A DNA stretch of 64,000 nt from Microvelia longipes (lineage: Eukaryota > Arthropoda > Insecta > Hemiptera > Veliidae): positions 51,517,224 through 51,581,223 of the forward strand of contig JACMZG010001908.1 in assembly GCA_018340805.1 (NCBI GenBank), given 5' to 3'. Below the pieces are notes generated by a model, which saw nothing but the letters and a program-made list of their open reading frames with translations, had not been told where the DNA came from and searched no databases. Shown in pieces: positions 1-11,410 of this stretch (its first letter is position 1; every line of letters begins with the position of its first letter). Both the position numbers and the translations under genes were made by a program.

Positions 1-334
1 TAAAAAATACAACCTATTCGGAGGGGTTTTTTAAACCTTACGCATAGAATCAACAGGTTACACGCATGCAGGGTCTATTCAAGTCTAAAACTATAACCAC
101 TTAAAAATGAAACATGCTTTGGCTCGTTCTTTAGTTTCATTTTTCGTCGTTTTCAGTTCTGTAAAATAAAAATAAAGTAAAATTAAAAACAAATATTGCA
201 CACGTTGATAGATTTTAGTGAGCATAGAGCACTCCGCTATATTGGAGGGTAGGCAAAGATTTTTCAAAGGAAATGCGCTTCAACAATTTAATTTATTGTT
301 TTTATATTTGAAATAATGATTATAATTGATATTT

Positions 335-545
335 ATAATAATACACAGTAAGAAAGGCTCGCTTTCCACGCTAGCTTGCGTATATTTATAATAATACATA
401 GTAAAAAAAAGCTCGATTCGCTCGCTAGGATGTGCTTATTTATGATAATGCAGGGTAAAACGGGCTCGCTTCGCTCCCTAGATTACGTATCTTTAGAAGT
501 TTACAAAGGCTCGCTTCACCCGCTTAATTGCGTATTAAAACAATA
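335..545 (+). repeat. Degenerate GCTCGCTTCGC-type satellite monomers
   Basis: About four diverged monomers occur, each with GGCTCGCTTCGCTCGCTAG-like sequence followed by an AT-rich part resembling ATTATAATAATACATAGTAA. The same monomer type makes up the large array at 51.7-53.7 kb and, inverted, the array at 21.25-21.74 kb. Confidence 0.75.
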
Positions 546-873
546 AACACATACTTTTCTTTTATTTAAGTGTTGAAAGGTTGTTTGTCTAGGGTCTTCC
601 TCGTCTAGTCTTAAATTCTTTTTGATGTCAGTAATCAGTCGCAATCCGTGACTTTAGTATTTTATTTTTGCATGTTATTTTAACTTGTTTAATTTTTGTA
701 GAGTTGTTTATAGTTTAGTTGAATAGTAGCATTCAAAAAGTATTTAAGATGCAACTGAAGCCAGCTAAGAAACACTTGTAGTGAATTCCATTAATGGAAT
801 AATGGAAATGACGCTTATGAGGTTAATTGGATAACGGATGTTGAGGGGGTATGTATGTCCAAAAAATATGCGC

Positions 874-928
<55 letters not shown>
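874..928. repeat. (TA)n(TG)n microsatellite
   Basis: An alternating AT run passes directly into an uninterrupted TG run. It is a simple sequence repeat with no coding meaning; open frames across it are artefacts. Confidence 0.95.
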
Positions 929-933
<5 letters not shown>

Positions 934-2136
934 GATCTACCTATGTAGAAGCGAAACTTGGCATGTGGCGAGAATAAGGTTACAAGGCCATTAAAATACA
1001 TCGAGACCCTTTTCAGCTGAATTAGACCATCCCACAAACGTTGGATAATATATATTATATAATGTTGTATATACGTATACGTCTAGGTTAATGACTTCTG
1101 CGATATCTGTTACGTTCAGTATTGCTAGATCGTGAGAAGGTAGTATGAAAGAAAGACACCCTCTTTTGTTTCGCCCTCAGGACAAAAATGGCTCCCATGT
1201 AACAACGGCGAGCTAAGCAGGTTCGCAAAGCGCCTGGAAGGTCTTCTTATAGTTGTAGGCATTTTAAAACGATTGGAACCGGTTTATGCTCAATCGGACC
1301 ATTCTAAGTAGCGTTATTGAGAAATAACCTAATTATCACGTCATCAGCTATTCAAGTTTTTCTTTTGTATACAGTAGGTGAAAGTTAATTGTTCAACGCT
1401 ACACACATCTCATTATATGTATATAAACGTCTATATTGCCCCAAAAGGGCCATATCGAGCGATGGAAATTCGCTAGATATATGGCAAAATGTCATGTATA
1501 AATTAATACTAAAACAACGATTGTGTGGACTTGAAAAGGCCATACCAAGGTGGAGATAATGCGCTAAATACATGGCAACAAACCATTAACAAAAATAATA
1601 ATAACAAATAATACAAAACAACGTGGCCACAAGGAGGCCCTCGGCCTTAAGCATCCCTGAGGGGGCATTGTAGGGCCATGTAGCGGCTACAGATCGACTT
1701 ATTTCCGACATGGATAGCAAGATTTGAAACTCCTCGCAGAGTCGATCAACCCCTTAGCCCTACTAAACACTAAAGTTAAATAACTTAAATGGCATCATGT
1801 CAAAATAATTTACATCATGGGTTCCCAAAACTCCAGCTAAGGGGGCCATCTACCATCGAGCTAAATTTTTGTGTATCTTGTAACAGGCGTGAGTATAATT
1901 TCTTTTCTAAGGTACCCCATTGCGGTAGGAACAAATTCAGTAAATATTTTCAGTCCTAATTATACAAGATAGCAGTTTTTTTAAATTAATGAATAAAAAA
2001 ATCATGCGAGTGAAGCGAGCTTAAGAAAATTTTGCTCTTTTTAATAATTTTTTCCTAAATTAAAAAAAAAATTAACCGGCGCCTCCTGAGCTACTTTCTT
2101 TTTCTTTAATTTTTCCTCCACTTTTTGGATCTTGGG

Positions 2137-2152
2137 GGGGGCGATCGCCCCC
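2137..2152. repeat. GC-rich perfect palindrome between G and C runs
   Basis: A 16-bp palindrome centred on GCGATCGC is flanked by a G run on the left and a run of about 13 C on the right, followed by ATCCGCGCCTG. This stands out in AT-rich surroundings and resembles a terminus of a DNA transposon, but no partner end was found. Confidence 0.5.
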
Positions 2153-2489
2153 TTCGCACCCCCCCCCCCTGTATCCGCGCCTGAAGTATTGTATATAAAT
2201 TTTTTATTGTGCTTCAGGAAAATATGACCGATGAAGAAAAAAGTGTTATTTTCTCTACTTATGACATCATTAATACAGCTAATAAAAGCTTAGAGTTAAA
2301 TAAATATAATTGTTAGTTTTTAAAGTTAGTCTTCTAAAAGATTTGAGTTCATATCTCCGGCTTAAATGTGATTTGTATAATATTTGCGCTGGTTGGGAAA
2401 TGTCTCTAGATAAACAAAAAATTTGTCTAGTGTGATTTCTGAATATCTATATAAAAAGTTGTCACATAAAACTCTTCATTATTTATTTT

Positions 2490-2590
2490 TAATAATAATA
2501 ATAATAATAATACTTTATTTATTGAGAGCCTCTTAAAGAAGATACAACAGTCACATACAATCAATTATTAATTAAAACTAAATGAAATGT
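2490..2590 (-). mobile_element. Probable 3' tail of a minus-strand non-LTR retroelement
   Basis: An (AAT)n run at about 2491-2512 is followed by ACTTTATTTATTGAGAGCC. Read on the minus strand this is an AATAAAG-type 3' end with a trinucleotide tail, as in many LINEs. The length of the element is not clear and no coding part was recognised. Confidence 0.35.
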
Positions 2591-2690
2591 AAACATTAGC
2601 AACAAGTGAAAGACAAATAAAATAAAAAATTGATACTAAATAGTACTAGAAACAGGAATAAAATAATTTTTAGAATAATAAGCTTTTTCC

Positions 2691-2726
2691 ATGAATTATC
2701 CGTTATACCTATAACGGATAATTCAT
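2691..2726. repeat. Perfect hairpin, 16-bp stem, 4-nt loop
   Basis: The arm ATGAATTATCCGTTAT (2691-2706) is followed by loop ACCT and its exact complement (2711-2726). A second hairpin with a 10-bp stem (CTGTGCCAGC) lies at 2784-2811. Confidence 0.9.
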
Positions 2727-3551
2727 AAAACCATAATTCATACCTGTTTTATGGTGTTATTGTTTTTATATTATTGCAGGTCCCTGTGCCAGCTTGTTTA
2801 TGCTGGCACAGAGAATCAAAACTAAGTACAAATAAATCTCTATAGTAGTTGCGCTATCCGGAAAATTATGCTTTATGACGTTATTAACTGGCAATAATGA
2901 CTCATCACAAATCTAAGAATTTAAAAAATCACGGATATATGTTTCGATTGATTTTAAATTTAGCACGCATATAGTCATACATACGAGCAACAAATGTGCC
3001 AATAATAAAAACTAAAAAGTCTCATCAAGAAACAAAACATTGTTTGCATAGTGCCTTCAATCTGCAAAGAGGCCAGCATAAGTGCAAAACCGTTGAGATG
3101 ATAAAAGGGAAGAAGAACGAGTCTATGATTGTTATCAAGAAAAAATCCTAAAACATATACCCCTAAAATATTAAACATAATAACAATGAAGCACAGTCTA
3201 AGTGTTAATAATTTAAAAAAAAATATATAAGTAAACATAAAATTACAGTAGAAAATAAAATTTCTACTTTAGAGGCACTCTTCGTTAGTGGCTAAAAAAA
3301 TTCAGTCCCAAAACTTTATACCCTTTTGTCTCTAGAACGGGGCCAGCACAAAACTTATAAATTTTAAAATTATAGATTAAATTATTTATAAAGCATAAAT
3401 TAGCATAAACATAGCAAAAAAATTAGGACACCAGTCCAAGTGATAGGGCTATAGACTCAGCCACTAATTATTGAACCCAAATATATCTGAAACGGGGCCA
3501 GCACAAAATTTAAAATTTGCTACACAAATAAGTACTAAATAAACAAAAAGT

Positions 3552-3734
3552 ATGGCACGATTCCGATCTCAAATTTCCGTGATCTGCTCCTTAGTTCTAC
3601 TCCTTTTAATTTCAGGACAGAAGAGCCGTGGATTTCTATGGTTCCTCTCATGTTTTTTTCAAGCAATCATACATATTTTCACTGACTCTTATAGTCTAGA
3701 GAAAACTAGGAACAACACGTGCCCTCGCTATTAA
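3552..3734 (+). CDS. Small orphan open frame with signal-peptide-like start (doubtful)
   Basis: This 60-residue frame starts with a basic residue pair region followed by a hydrophobic run (VICSLVLLLLISG, about residues 10-22), which is the pattern of a secretory signal peptide. The remainder is not recognisable. There is no homologue I know, no clear promoter and no splice evidence, so chance is quite possible. It sits in repeat-rich intergenic DNA just after a duplicated motif. Confidence 0.15.
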   Translation: MARFRSQISVICSLVLLLLISGQKSRGFLWFLSCFFQAIIHIFTDSYSLEKTRNNTCPRY

Positions 3735-4161
3735 ACAAAACCTCCGTACACTTTAAACTACAAGGCAGACACACTTGTATTATAATTAATACGTTCACAC
3801 ACACTCTAGATCCGCGGATCGTATAGAATACGTATGCAATACGGTCAACTAACTTCACGGTTCTTACAGCGTATTTGTTTAGTCGATCGAGTGAGATTAC
3901 GTGATAACTGATCCCGCCAAAACATGGCGTATATTATAGTTCACTTTTGGTTATAAGAAAGTTTAAAACAAAAAATATATTAAATTAAATTGTGATTCCT
4001 TAGCATAATAATAAAGTTACACTAAAAAAATAATATTCCAAAAGTTATTTGATCAAAAACAGTAATATAGAAGTGAAATAAAAGTTCGACGAGAAGGTTA
4101 TACGTTAAATACGATCGTCTCTAAAGGCATAGATATATACTAGAGGGGGCATAGCCTTGTA

Positions 4162-4182
4162 GTATATATATATATATATATA

Positions 4183-4248
<66 letters not shown>

Positions 4249-4262
4249 ATAGATATATAGAT
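4162..4262. repeat. (TA)n microsatellite
   Basis: An almost pure TA dinucleotide run with a few interruptions, ending in TATAGATATATAGATATATA. Confidence 0.95.
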
Positions 4263-4520
4263 ATATACATTGAGAGTCCTGAAACATTTTTAGTGGGGCT
4301 CTGTGTAACCTCATTGAAACCTCCTCTAAAAGGGAGTTAGGGTTATAATTAATCAATTGTTTTCGGCTTCCCGCAGATTGTTTGTGTTGTGATTTGTATT
4401 TTAAACATTTTACTATATAATTTACTGTTTTTTTTGTTATGTTTATTTGATGATAATGATAATCGAATGTGGTCAGGTTACTTTTTCGATGTTTCAAAAT
4501 TCAACCAATAGGGCCCCTCT

Positions 4521-4583
4521 AGTAATATATCTCTATGTCTAAAGGTATACAATGTATACCTTTAGACATAGAGATATATTACT
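4521..4583. repeat. Perfect 30-bp inverted repeat with 3-nt loop
   Basis: The left arm 4521-4550 starts AGTAATATATCTCTATG and its exact reverse complement occupies 4554-4583, with loop AAT. Immediately after it comes a second hairpin at 4586-4608 (stem TACGCTGTATG, 11 bp, 1-nt loop). Confidence 0.95.
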
Positions 4584-4814
4584 GTTACGCTGTATGTCAT
4601 ACAGCGTATCGGGGGATCCATTTAGATTCCATCTCCCTAGTTCTAGCGTATGCGATCGGATCCCCTACGCATGGTTCATACCTATTTAGCTCTATAGTCT
4701 CTGGTTCATATAGCTTAAATTACCGTATTGAGAGATCGTATTCTATACGATACGCGGATCTAGAGTGTGTGTGAACGTACTAAACGTATTATATCCTTTA
4801 TCTATGGTACTAAA

Positions 4815-5093
4815 TGAATCTACTATCAGGATCCTAAATTTTGCCTATACCCAGTTTCATTTAGGGTAAGGGATCTTTAACGAGTACCTGACAACGCACA
4901 GGTTTGAGACCACCGGCTTTACGTCCCATCTGAAGGACGTGGTACGCAGAATTTTTATCCCTCTCATAAAAATCCCAGAGGCCCGTGCTGGTATTGAACC
5001 CATGACTAAAAAAACTCGGAAGTTTTAAGAACATTCATTCTGTGTATTGGCCGTGTAACTTATCACTACACCACGGGTGACTCCGCAAACTTG
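4815..5093 (-). mobile_element. tRNA-derived SINE
   Basis: On the minus strand the head reads GTGGTGTAGTGATAAG (A-box-like, near 5060-5085) and then GGGTTCAATACC (B-box-like, near 4993-5004), the spacing of an internal RNA polymerase III promoter. The body downstream contains CACGTCCTTCAGATGGGACG, a palindromic motif common in arthropod SINE bodies. It is not a functional tRNA: the arms do not fold into a complete cloverleaf. Confidence 0.6.
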
Positions 5094-5582
5094 ACTAAGT
5101 CGGGCTGAACTTTCGCATAAAAAACCAAGAGTAATAACTTTATAGATAATTTATATGAGTTCCAGGTAATAAAACCTAGGAGAAAACCTATAAAACCTAG
5201 GAAACCCCACTATACATAAATTTTTTGGTAAAACCAAAAGCTTTTTTATATTTTTTAAAATTCCAGGATAAAAAAATGAAAAACCCAGTGTTGAAGAAAA
5301 CTTAGGGTTGATAAGTTGGTCAACCTGACATGCGAGCCATTTTTGTTGTATGTAACGGATTTTCTGTTGTATTCGGTCATTCGGAGTTTGCTCATTTTTT
5401 TGTTGGATGGTTTAATTATTTTATTGCAGTCATATTAATAATTTAGTTATTTTACTTGATAGTGAAGTTGCTTGAGAAGTTTGTTATAAATTGTGTTTGT
5501 GAGAGTTAAAAACTTAACCGGGATTTCGTCACTCGTGGATGTTTTATTTTTCATTCTGTTCTTGTAAGAACATAATTTCATC

Positions 5583-6083
5583 ATGAAGACTGAAGTAGCT
5601 GTAAAAGCTACTGGCGAAAAGACCATTGTAAAATCTATGGAAGAAAGAGTTGTTGTACAAGGAGTTAGACGATCTCTCCACCCTTTGCAAATAGCGGCGG
5701 GAGACAAAGAGAATTTAGTCGGAGCTGGCAGACTCTCCAAGGATATGCCAACAGGTAAAGATGTTCTTATTACCAAAACATCCGACGTTGTGAGTATTAA
5801 AAAACAAAGGATATCTAGGAGCGAACCTAGAGCTGTTACTGTTGAAGATTTGACGAGTGACGAACCACCCTCTGCCTCGTCTTCTTACTGGCAGATACTC
5901 TGCGAGAGACAAAGAGCTGCTTTAGAAAAAGCACACGACGAAAATAAAGAACTCAAAGAAAGGATTCAACTTCTAGAAGATGAGAATGCACAGTGTAAAG
6001 TTTTACTAGATGACGCTAAAGCTTTGATCGACACCCTGAAGGAACTGCTTAGCGAACCCGATGAGGAATGTGAAGAAGAATAA
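5583..6083 (+). CDS. GMNN: Geminin (inhibitor of replication licensing factor Cdt1)
   Basis: This single-exon frame of 166 residues is recognised as geminin. Known role: it binds Cdt1 in the nucleus during S, G2 and M phase and blocks MCM loading and re-replication, and it is degraded by the APC/C in late mitosis. In the sequence, an RRSL..LQ motif at about residues 29-35 is a destruction-box-like RxxL, in the place of the RRTL box of vertebrate geminin. A lysine/arginine patch (KKQR, near residue 78) may help nuclear import. The coiled-coil signature starts at YWQILCERQRAALEKA (about residues 103-118) and continues as heptads to about residue 155, ending in an acidic tail. This matches the YW....RR.AL.EAL block of the family. 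The length is somewhat shorter than the vertebrate protein (about 210). The start is the first in-frame ATG of the block. Its neighbour KIF4 runs convergently from the other side. Confidence 0.9.
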   Translation: MKTEVAVKATGEKTIVKSMEERVVVQGVRRSLHPLQIAAGDKENLVGAGRLSKDMPTGKDVLITKTSDVVSIKKQRISRSEPRAVTVEDLTSDEPPSASSSYWQILCERQRAALEKAHDENKELKERIQLLEDENAQCKVLLDDAKALIDTLKELLSEPDEECEEE

Positions 6084-6245
6084 CATCTTACAGGAAATGA
6101 AGTATGTTGAGAGTATGGGGTTTAAAAATTATCGGTGGAAATCAAAATTTATTTTTGCATTTGTTTTTATTTTGTTAATTTGTGTTGTTTGATAATAATA
6201 GAATAGAATCAACAAGTGACTTCATTTAACGTCTTGAATTCTTGT
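6084..6245 (+). other. Likely geminin 3' UTR
   Basis: AT-rich sequence after the stop codon. I see no canonical AATAAA close to the stop, so the polyadenylation site is undefined. It runs into the fold-back element that follows. Confidence 0.4.
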
Positions 6246-6806
6246 AGAGGAGGTTATGCAAATGTCATGTTGCCTGTCATTAATTAAGGTTATATTGTGT
6301 GACAGAAATTTTAAGAGTTGGATCCCCAAAATTTTGTACAAAAAATTATATTTTTGCTGGCATAACCGAGGGTTTGTTTACACAATATTTATAGTTGACA
6401 TAATAGTGGAATAGAATAACAAGTTATCCCACTCCCTTAAAATACTAGTGCCAATTTTCAAAAACGATTACTCGAGTTTTACTTGATATTTATACAAAAA
6501 ATGGCTGACCGACTGTAAAATGACAGGATGTCGAAATATTTTGTAAACAAATGTGAAGTGTAATTTAGTAAATAATCTACTCGCGATAATTAAATACACT
6601 GGTAAACAAGGAATAAAAAACAACATAACCTTCAACATGACAGGCAACAAGACATTTTCATAACCTCACCCGATAGTCGCTAAAGTATCCCTAGCGGCCA
6701 AACTTATCTCAGTTTGACTGAGATAAGTTTCAGGCTTGCGATAAACTGATCGCAAGCCTGAAATACATGAGTAAGATCACTTGTTATTCTATTCCACTAT
6801 AGTTAT
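6246..6806. repeat. Nested fold-back structure after geminin
   Basis: About 40 bp at 6251-6297 (GTTATGCAAATGTCATGTTG) recur inverted at 6626-6666, and TAGTGGAATAGAATAACAAG at about 6405 recurs inverted at about 6781-6803. Two tandem hairpins, 6700-6730 (13-bp stem AAACTTATCTCAG) and 6728-6763 (15-bp perfect stem TTTCAGGCTTGCGAT), lie between the last two blocks. No coding potential was seen. Confidence 0.7.
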
Positions 6807-7240
6807 TTTATTATTTTATAGATAAGCTATTTTTGGTTGGGTTCAGGTTCATGGGGCAACGTATGTATAATTAGTATGGCGTTTAAACATGTAGGATGCA
6901 AGTCTGAACTCTATCCAGTTAGCTTATGGATCTGTTCAAATAAGAATTACGTTTGCTTAGAAGTTATAAATAAAAAGTGTTTGCTCCACTTAATACTCTT
7001 CTTTAAGGTGCCTCTAAAATAAGCTGTGAGGGTGCATTCTCTTACTAGAACTCACTAGTTGCACCAGGTTGTTCACATAATCTCTAAAAACCACCATATA
7101 AAATGTGTTCATTAACTAATAATGTTCCTGATGAGTCCTTATTCAATAGTTTATTAACTTGGAAACATGGAACAGCTTTTAAAAAAATACCTGTAGTTTC
7201 CTGGTATTTGAAATAGTAGTTCTATATTCTGAGTGTATTC

Positions 7241-7765
7241 CAAGGATCTTGAATAAAGGGGATGACGCATTAAGGAACTTTTCTGACCCCATGGAAGTTG
7301 TATGAGATAGAGAAATAGGAGCAAACTTACCCTACCCTTGGTTATAATGAAGAAAGGGCACCAAACACAGGTTATGTAGCAAGGTTGTCGAGTTTGCTTC
7401 TCAACTTTCTTCTGTGCTTCTCGTGATTGTTACATTTGTGGTGCTTGTTAAGTCATTTGTGCTTATTTAATTTTAAATTATGGAATATACTTTGCCTCTT
7501 CAGTGAGTGATAATTTAAGCGTGTTTTGTTATAACCTTCTCAAGCAATAAACAATGGAAACCATTATGATGTTAGTTTGCCTCTAAATTTTAAGACCTGC
7601 GCTGTTTTAAGAATTGTAAGCATGCGCAGTTTGTACCAAGCATGTGCAGTTGGTTTTTGACGTGTTTTTCGTGTTGAATTCTCTCTATTTTTTGATTTTC
7701 GATGGGGTCACTTGTTTGTATGGCAAATCGACTTAGTGCGTCATCCCCTTTATTCAAGATCCTTG
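7241..7765. mobile_element. Non-autonomous DNA element (MITE) with 8-bp target duplication
   Basis: The terminal inverted repeats of about 34 bp begin CAAGGATCTTGAATAAAGGG at 7241, with the complement ending at 7765. The element is flanked on both sides by GTGTATTC (7233-7240 and 7766-7773), a perfect 8-bp target-site duplication. An 8-bp duplication fits the hAT or P superfamilies; the ends do not decide which. The 525-bp element has no transposase frame. Confidence 0.85.
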
Positions 7766-8074
7766 GTGTATTCAAGTGTCAACACACAGGTAGACACCCC
7801 GAACAATTCTGTATTGCAGTTCATACTCTAGAGAGACAAATATTGTTGAGAAAATAGGCTATTGGCTTGTCTGTTAATTTTCATCCTAGAATCCACCATT
7901 TGGTTGAAAAGGGCTGGGTTTTTAACAATTATGTGCGAGGGTTTTATTATTGTTGCCACCACTTATCCACCGTTACAGGAAAGTGAGTGAAATTAATCTA
8001 GAGTAAGATAGAGTTGAATTAAAAGCCAAGCTGCCTCAGCAGGTTGTAACCTAGAAATGGGTTTCTACAAGAGA

Positions 8075-8118
8075 GTCAAAAGGTTCATACCTGACTTACC
8101 AGGTATAAACCTTTTGAC
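8075..8118. repeat. Hairpin, 19-bp arms, one mismatch
   Basis: The arms GTCAAAAGGTTCATACCTG (8075-8093) and 8100-8118 pair with one mismatch around loop ACTTAC. A short CT microsatellite follows. Confidence 0.85.
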
Positions 8119-8129
8119 TGTCTCTCCCT

Positions 8130-10000
8130 CTCTCTCTCTCTAACAATCACAATTTGAACATTTTATATTCTAAAAATAGTGCCTTCACTAACAATTTGAT
8201 TTGGTTGAAATTCAATATTGTTTGCCTGGCTTACAGGAGGATAGAAAAAAGTAAAATGCAGGGATACTTCAGGTTTGAATTGAATAATACAATTCTTATT
8301 AGATTAAAATAAGGAAATTACAAAATTTCCTTAGTAAAGTACTTTAATTGTGAAATGTTGACATCAATATTTTTTTGAAATTTGTTTATATGACATAACT
8401 ACCTCATACTAAATGTTCTAAGATTCCAAAAGCACCCCGGCCCAATAAACCAATTTTAAATTAATTTTTAGTGTATTTTTGCTCAAAAGTTCCTTTTGAA
8501 TCTAGTTGTTTTTTATGGCTGTAAACATTCCATTCCTTAATGGAATTATTTCTTAAATTTAATTTATAATATTAAAAATTATAACAGCTTCTTATGTCTT
8601 TACTTAGATTGAGTCACCCTTATTCCTTTGTTTTAACTTTAAAATAAGTCAATCTTAAGGGCATAAGGTATCCTGGTCAAAAAATAGCCCCTGAATGGTG
8701 CTATTTTTGTCTAGCTTACTTCCTACATTTGAAATTTCTTGACTCTATAACAATTACAGTTTTAATCATTTGTATTCTGCACTATAGAGCCCACGCCATT
8801 CTTATATATTTGGTGAAATTTGATAAATCTTCAGGAGAAGTTGTGTCTCATCGATCTTATCAAAAATATCAATAGGCATAACCCAATTATAAAACCATTG
8901 TGCTAGAGAATTAACTACACACATGTATGAGAGAATAATTGTGCATAGATATAACATATTTTACATTATTAGAGATCAAAATCAATTATACGAACAATTT
9001 ATTAAAAAAATGTAAATTCATGATTATTTTTTTTTCTAATGATAAATATGGATTCAAGGACCATTTACTTGGATTAAGTAAAGGTTTTCACTCATTTATG
9101 TAGTTAATTGTTGGCAAGCTGTTGCTTGTTGGTATTATTTGTTGAGGATAATTTTTTTAAAGTTTTATCAAATTTAACCAAATTCTAAAAGAATGGTGAA
9201 GAGTACTTTATTTAATTTTGTATGTAAATTACTGTCAATTAATGTAAACTTGGTTCTTTATGAATGAATTCCATGTGAAAATATTTATTTAATTTTCAAA
9301 GGATTTGTAAAAATGTCTTGTATCCTTTATCAATCTTATATTTTTCATTAATTAGTCATTTTATGGGTAAATATAAGCTGTTATTTTATTGGTAAATGTA
9401 AGCTAATTTGTTTGCCGGTATGTATTGTTAACATACGATTATTTTATCATAAAAATAGGTGAAACAATAAAATTTATTTTTATAAAAATGTAAATTTTGA
9501 AAATAAAGTATATTTAAATTAAAATATATTTTATCTTTTTTTGTACTTTTTATGCTAAACATGTTTGTGTGAGTTTTATTTTTGGTTTAAATTACTGTGG
9601 GAAAAGAGAACCATGAATAAAAAGTATTACTTGCTTTAAAGATGTTCAACAAGTATTAAAATTATTTGTTTTTAAATTAAAATTGCTTACTTATTTGATT
9701 TACATTTATTTTTAAGTTTTTTATTATACCAAAATTGTTAAAGACTAAGATTAGACAATAAAGAGATATATAAAGTAATTTATTTGTAACTTAGTTTCTT
9801 AATAGCTGTATAGATACCTCCTACGTGCAATATCTCTGTCTTTAAATAGTTTAGAGACAGATGTAAAATATTTATACCATTGAAACCTTGAATTAATAGT
9901 TAAAGACTGACCGAAAAATTGAAAGAGCTTAGAAATACGTAAACAATTGAGGTAATTCTGACTATAGCCTGGCATTGGAGAATTTAGTATGGTCTATTAT
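8130..10000. other. AT-rich DNA without recognisable genes
   Basis: Long AT-rich stretch with frequent stops in all frames. A weak inverted pair (near 8802-8834 and 9166-9197, sharing AAATTTGATAAA-like sequence) may mark an old MITE. Nothing else is supported. Confidence 0.5.
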
Positions 10001-10006
10001 CTCAAA

Positions 10007-10054
10007 CAATTTACAGGAGTCCAGATATACTAATAGCTGGACTCCTGTGAATTG
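10007..10054. repeat. Hairpin, 18-bp arms, one mismatch
   Basis: The arm CAATTTACAGGAGTCCAG (10007-10024) and its complement at 10037-10054 pair with one mismatch around a 12-nt loop. Confidence 0.9.
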
Positions 10055-10636
10055 TAGAGTTCATCATTAAAGAATAACAATAAGTGTCTCCCTCTTCTTA
10101 AAATATTTATTCAAACTAGAGCATAATCCGCTTTTAACCACTAAATGTCATCATCAGGTAATCTAAACATAATCTATTTACTTTTATATATTACAGGTAA
10201 CCACTGAAATCAATTTCATTGCAAATATAGTATTGTAATTAAACACAACATTTCTATTTTAGCAAATATTTATCAGAAAACTAGAGATATGACATTGCTC
10301 TGATAATGGGAGTAGCTGAATTGATTTATATTAGCTTACTGATTCATATCATTATAAAGTTTATATACTTATAATTCCAAGCCACAATGCGTCAGGGTCT
10401 GAAGGCCTGTTTTTTAAAAAAAATGGGATATTGGTACGATCCCATATCTTTCAGTTCATGGTCTGCCTCTATGGTAATATGAGATAATCATTAAATGTTA
10501 ATAGTTTAAGTACCTGCTGAAGAAGTGCAAGTTTATAGAATGAAATGTGTTAAAGCTCTTCTATCTGGTTTCCGACTACTTTTGTTTCAAGTCTCTGAAA
10601 TAATTAAATAAGATTTCCTTACATTTACAAACAAAA

Positions 10637-11410
10637 ATCGGGTTCGGGACACCTCGGAACTTTACTTCATCACATCAGATTCATTTGGCTCATTGTCCCA
10701 GCTTCAGACTCGCTTCATTCGCCCTCAGAATATACAAGTTGTTAAATTTATACCAAAACATGCCTTCGGACTTGCTTCGCTCGTCCTCAGATAGTAAATA
10801 CTTTTGTTTCATTCCTAATGGTCATCCATCCAGGCACTGACCACGCTCGATGCTGCTTACCTTCTATGATCCACCAAAAATCATGGATATACTTGTATTA
10901 AAACATAATTTGGTGTACTTAATTATTACATAAAGGTATATACTTCCACCAAATTTAAACTCAATTAGATTATTTTCCGATTTTTTAAAAAACATACAAA
11001 TCATTTGATGAAAGCAAACTAATGTTGATAATTAGATGAACCTTGGCACATATGTTAGTCTTATACATGACTACATGCGTGCCAAATTTCAATCAGATCA
11101 CATCATTTTTCCGCATTATATGGTTTTTCTAAATTTTTGCTGTGTCATGGTTGCGGGTTAATGACATCATAAACAACTTATTTTCCGAGTAGCACAAGTA
11201 CAGCGGTAGAATAATTTTTTAACTAAGTTTCAACTCTCTAACATAAATACTCTGGGAGCTATGATAAAATACACACACTTTGCGAAAACCACTCAGGAAG
11301 CTTTAAAAAAGCCTGAAACAGATAATTCTGGTGACGTCCCGGTATTGTATTTTTTTCAAACATAATACTTTTCCTATATATTTATGGTATAAATGAGGAA
11401 AAATAAAAAT
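10637..11410 (+). mobile_element. Interspersed repeat family A, near full-length copy
   Basis: This block of about 770 bp recurs in the window. Its landmarks are GGGTTCGGGACACCTCGGAA at the left, repeated CTTGCTTCGCTCGTCCTCAG motifs, GCGGGTTAATGACATCATAA in the middle, GCGAAAACCACTCAGG near the right, and an ending like TATGGTATAAATGAGGAAAA. Another long copy is at 35345-36170 and fragments occur at 14335, 15940, 19440, 25050 (inverted), 25640, 28590 and 55595. I see no protein and no terminal inverted repeats, so its class is unknown. Confidence 0.75.

Larger units (their letters stand above)
3790..4783. repeat. Palindrome-rich fold-back block with long TA run
   Basis: About 55 bp at 3795-3850 (with ACTCTAGATCCGCGGATC) recur inverted at 4725-4783. 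A second inverted pair lies inside, 4120-4152 against 4510-4543. Between them is a (TA)n run at about 4162-4262. The arrangement suggests a fold-back mobile element that has been interrupted, but no coding sequence or clear target duplication was seen. Confidence 0.6.
1..5400. other. Intergenic region upstream of geminin, repeat-rich
   Basis: I see no convincing host gene here. The stretch is AT-rich and holds simple repeats, degenerate satellite monomers, two diverged copies of a short repeat near 1430-1585, a GC-skewed palindrome near 2137-2152, hairpins, a duplicated motif (ACGGGGCCAGCACAAAA at about 3337 and 3491), a palindrome-rich block at 3790-4783 and a SINE at 4815-5093. The segment 1620-1770 has a palindromic GGCCCTCGGCCTTAAGCATC type sequence that looks like part of another short interspersed repeat, but I cannot classify it. 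Confidence 0.6.

Noticed and set aside
5447..5912. Minus-strand frames overlapping geminin
   Set aside because: Shadows of the geminin coding sequence.
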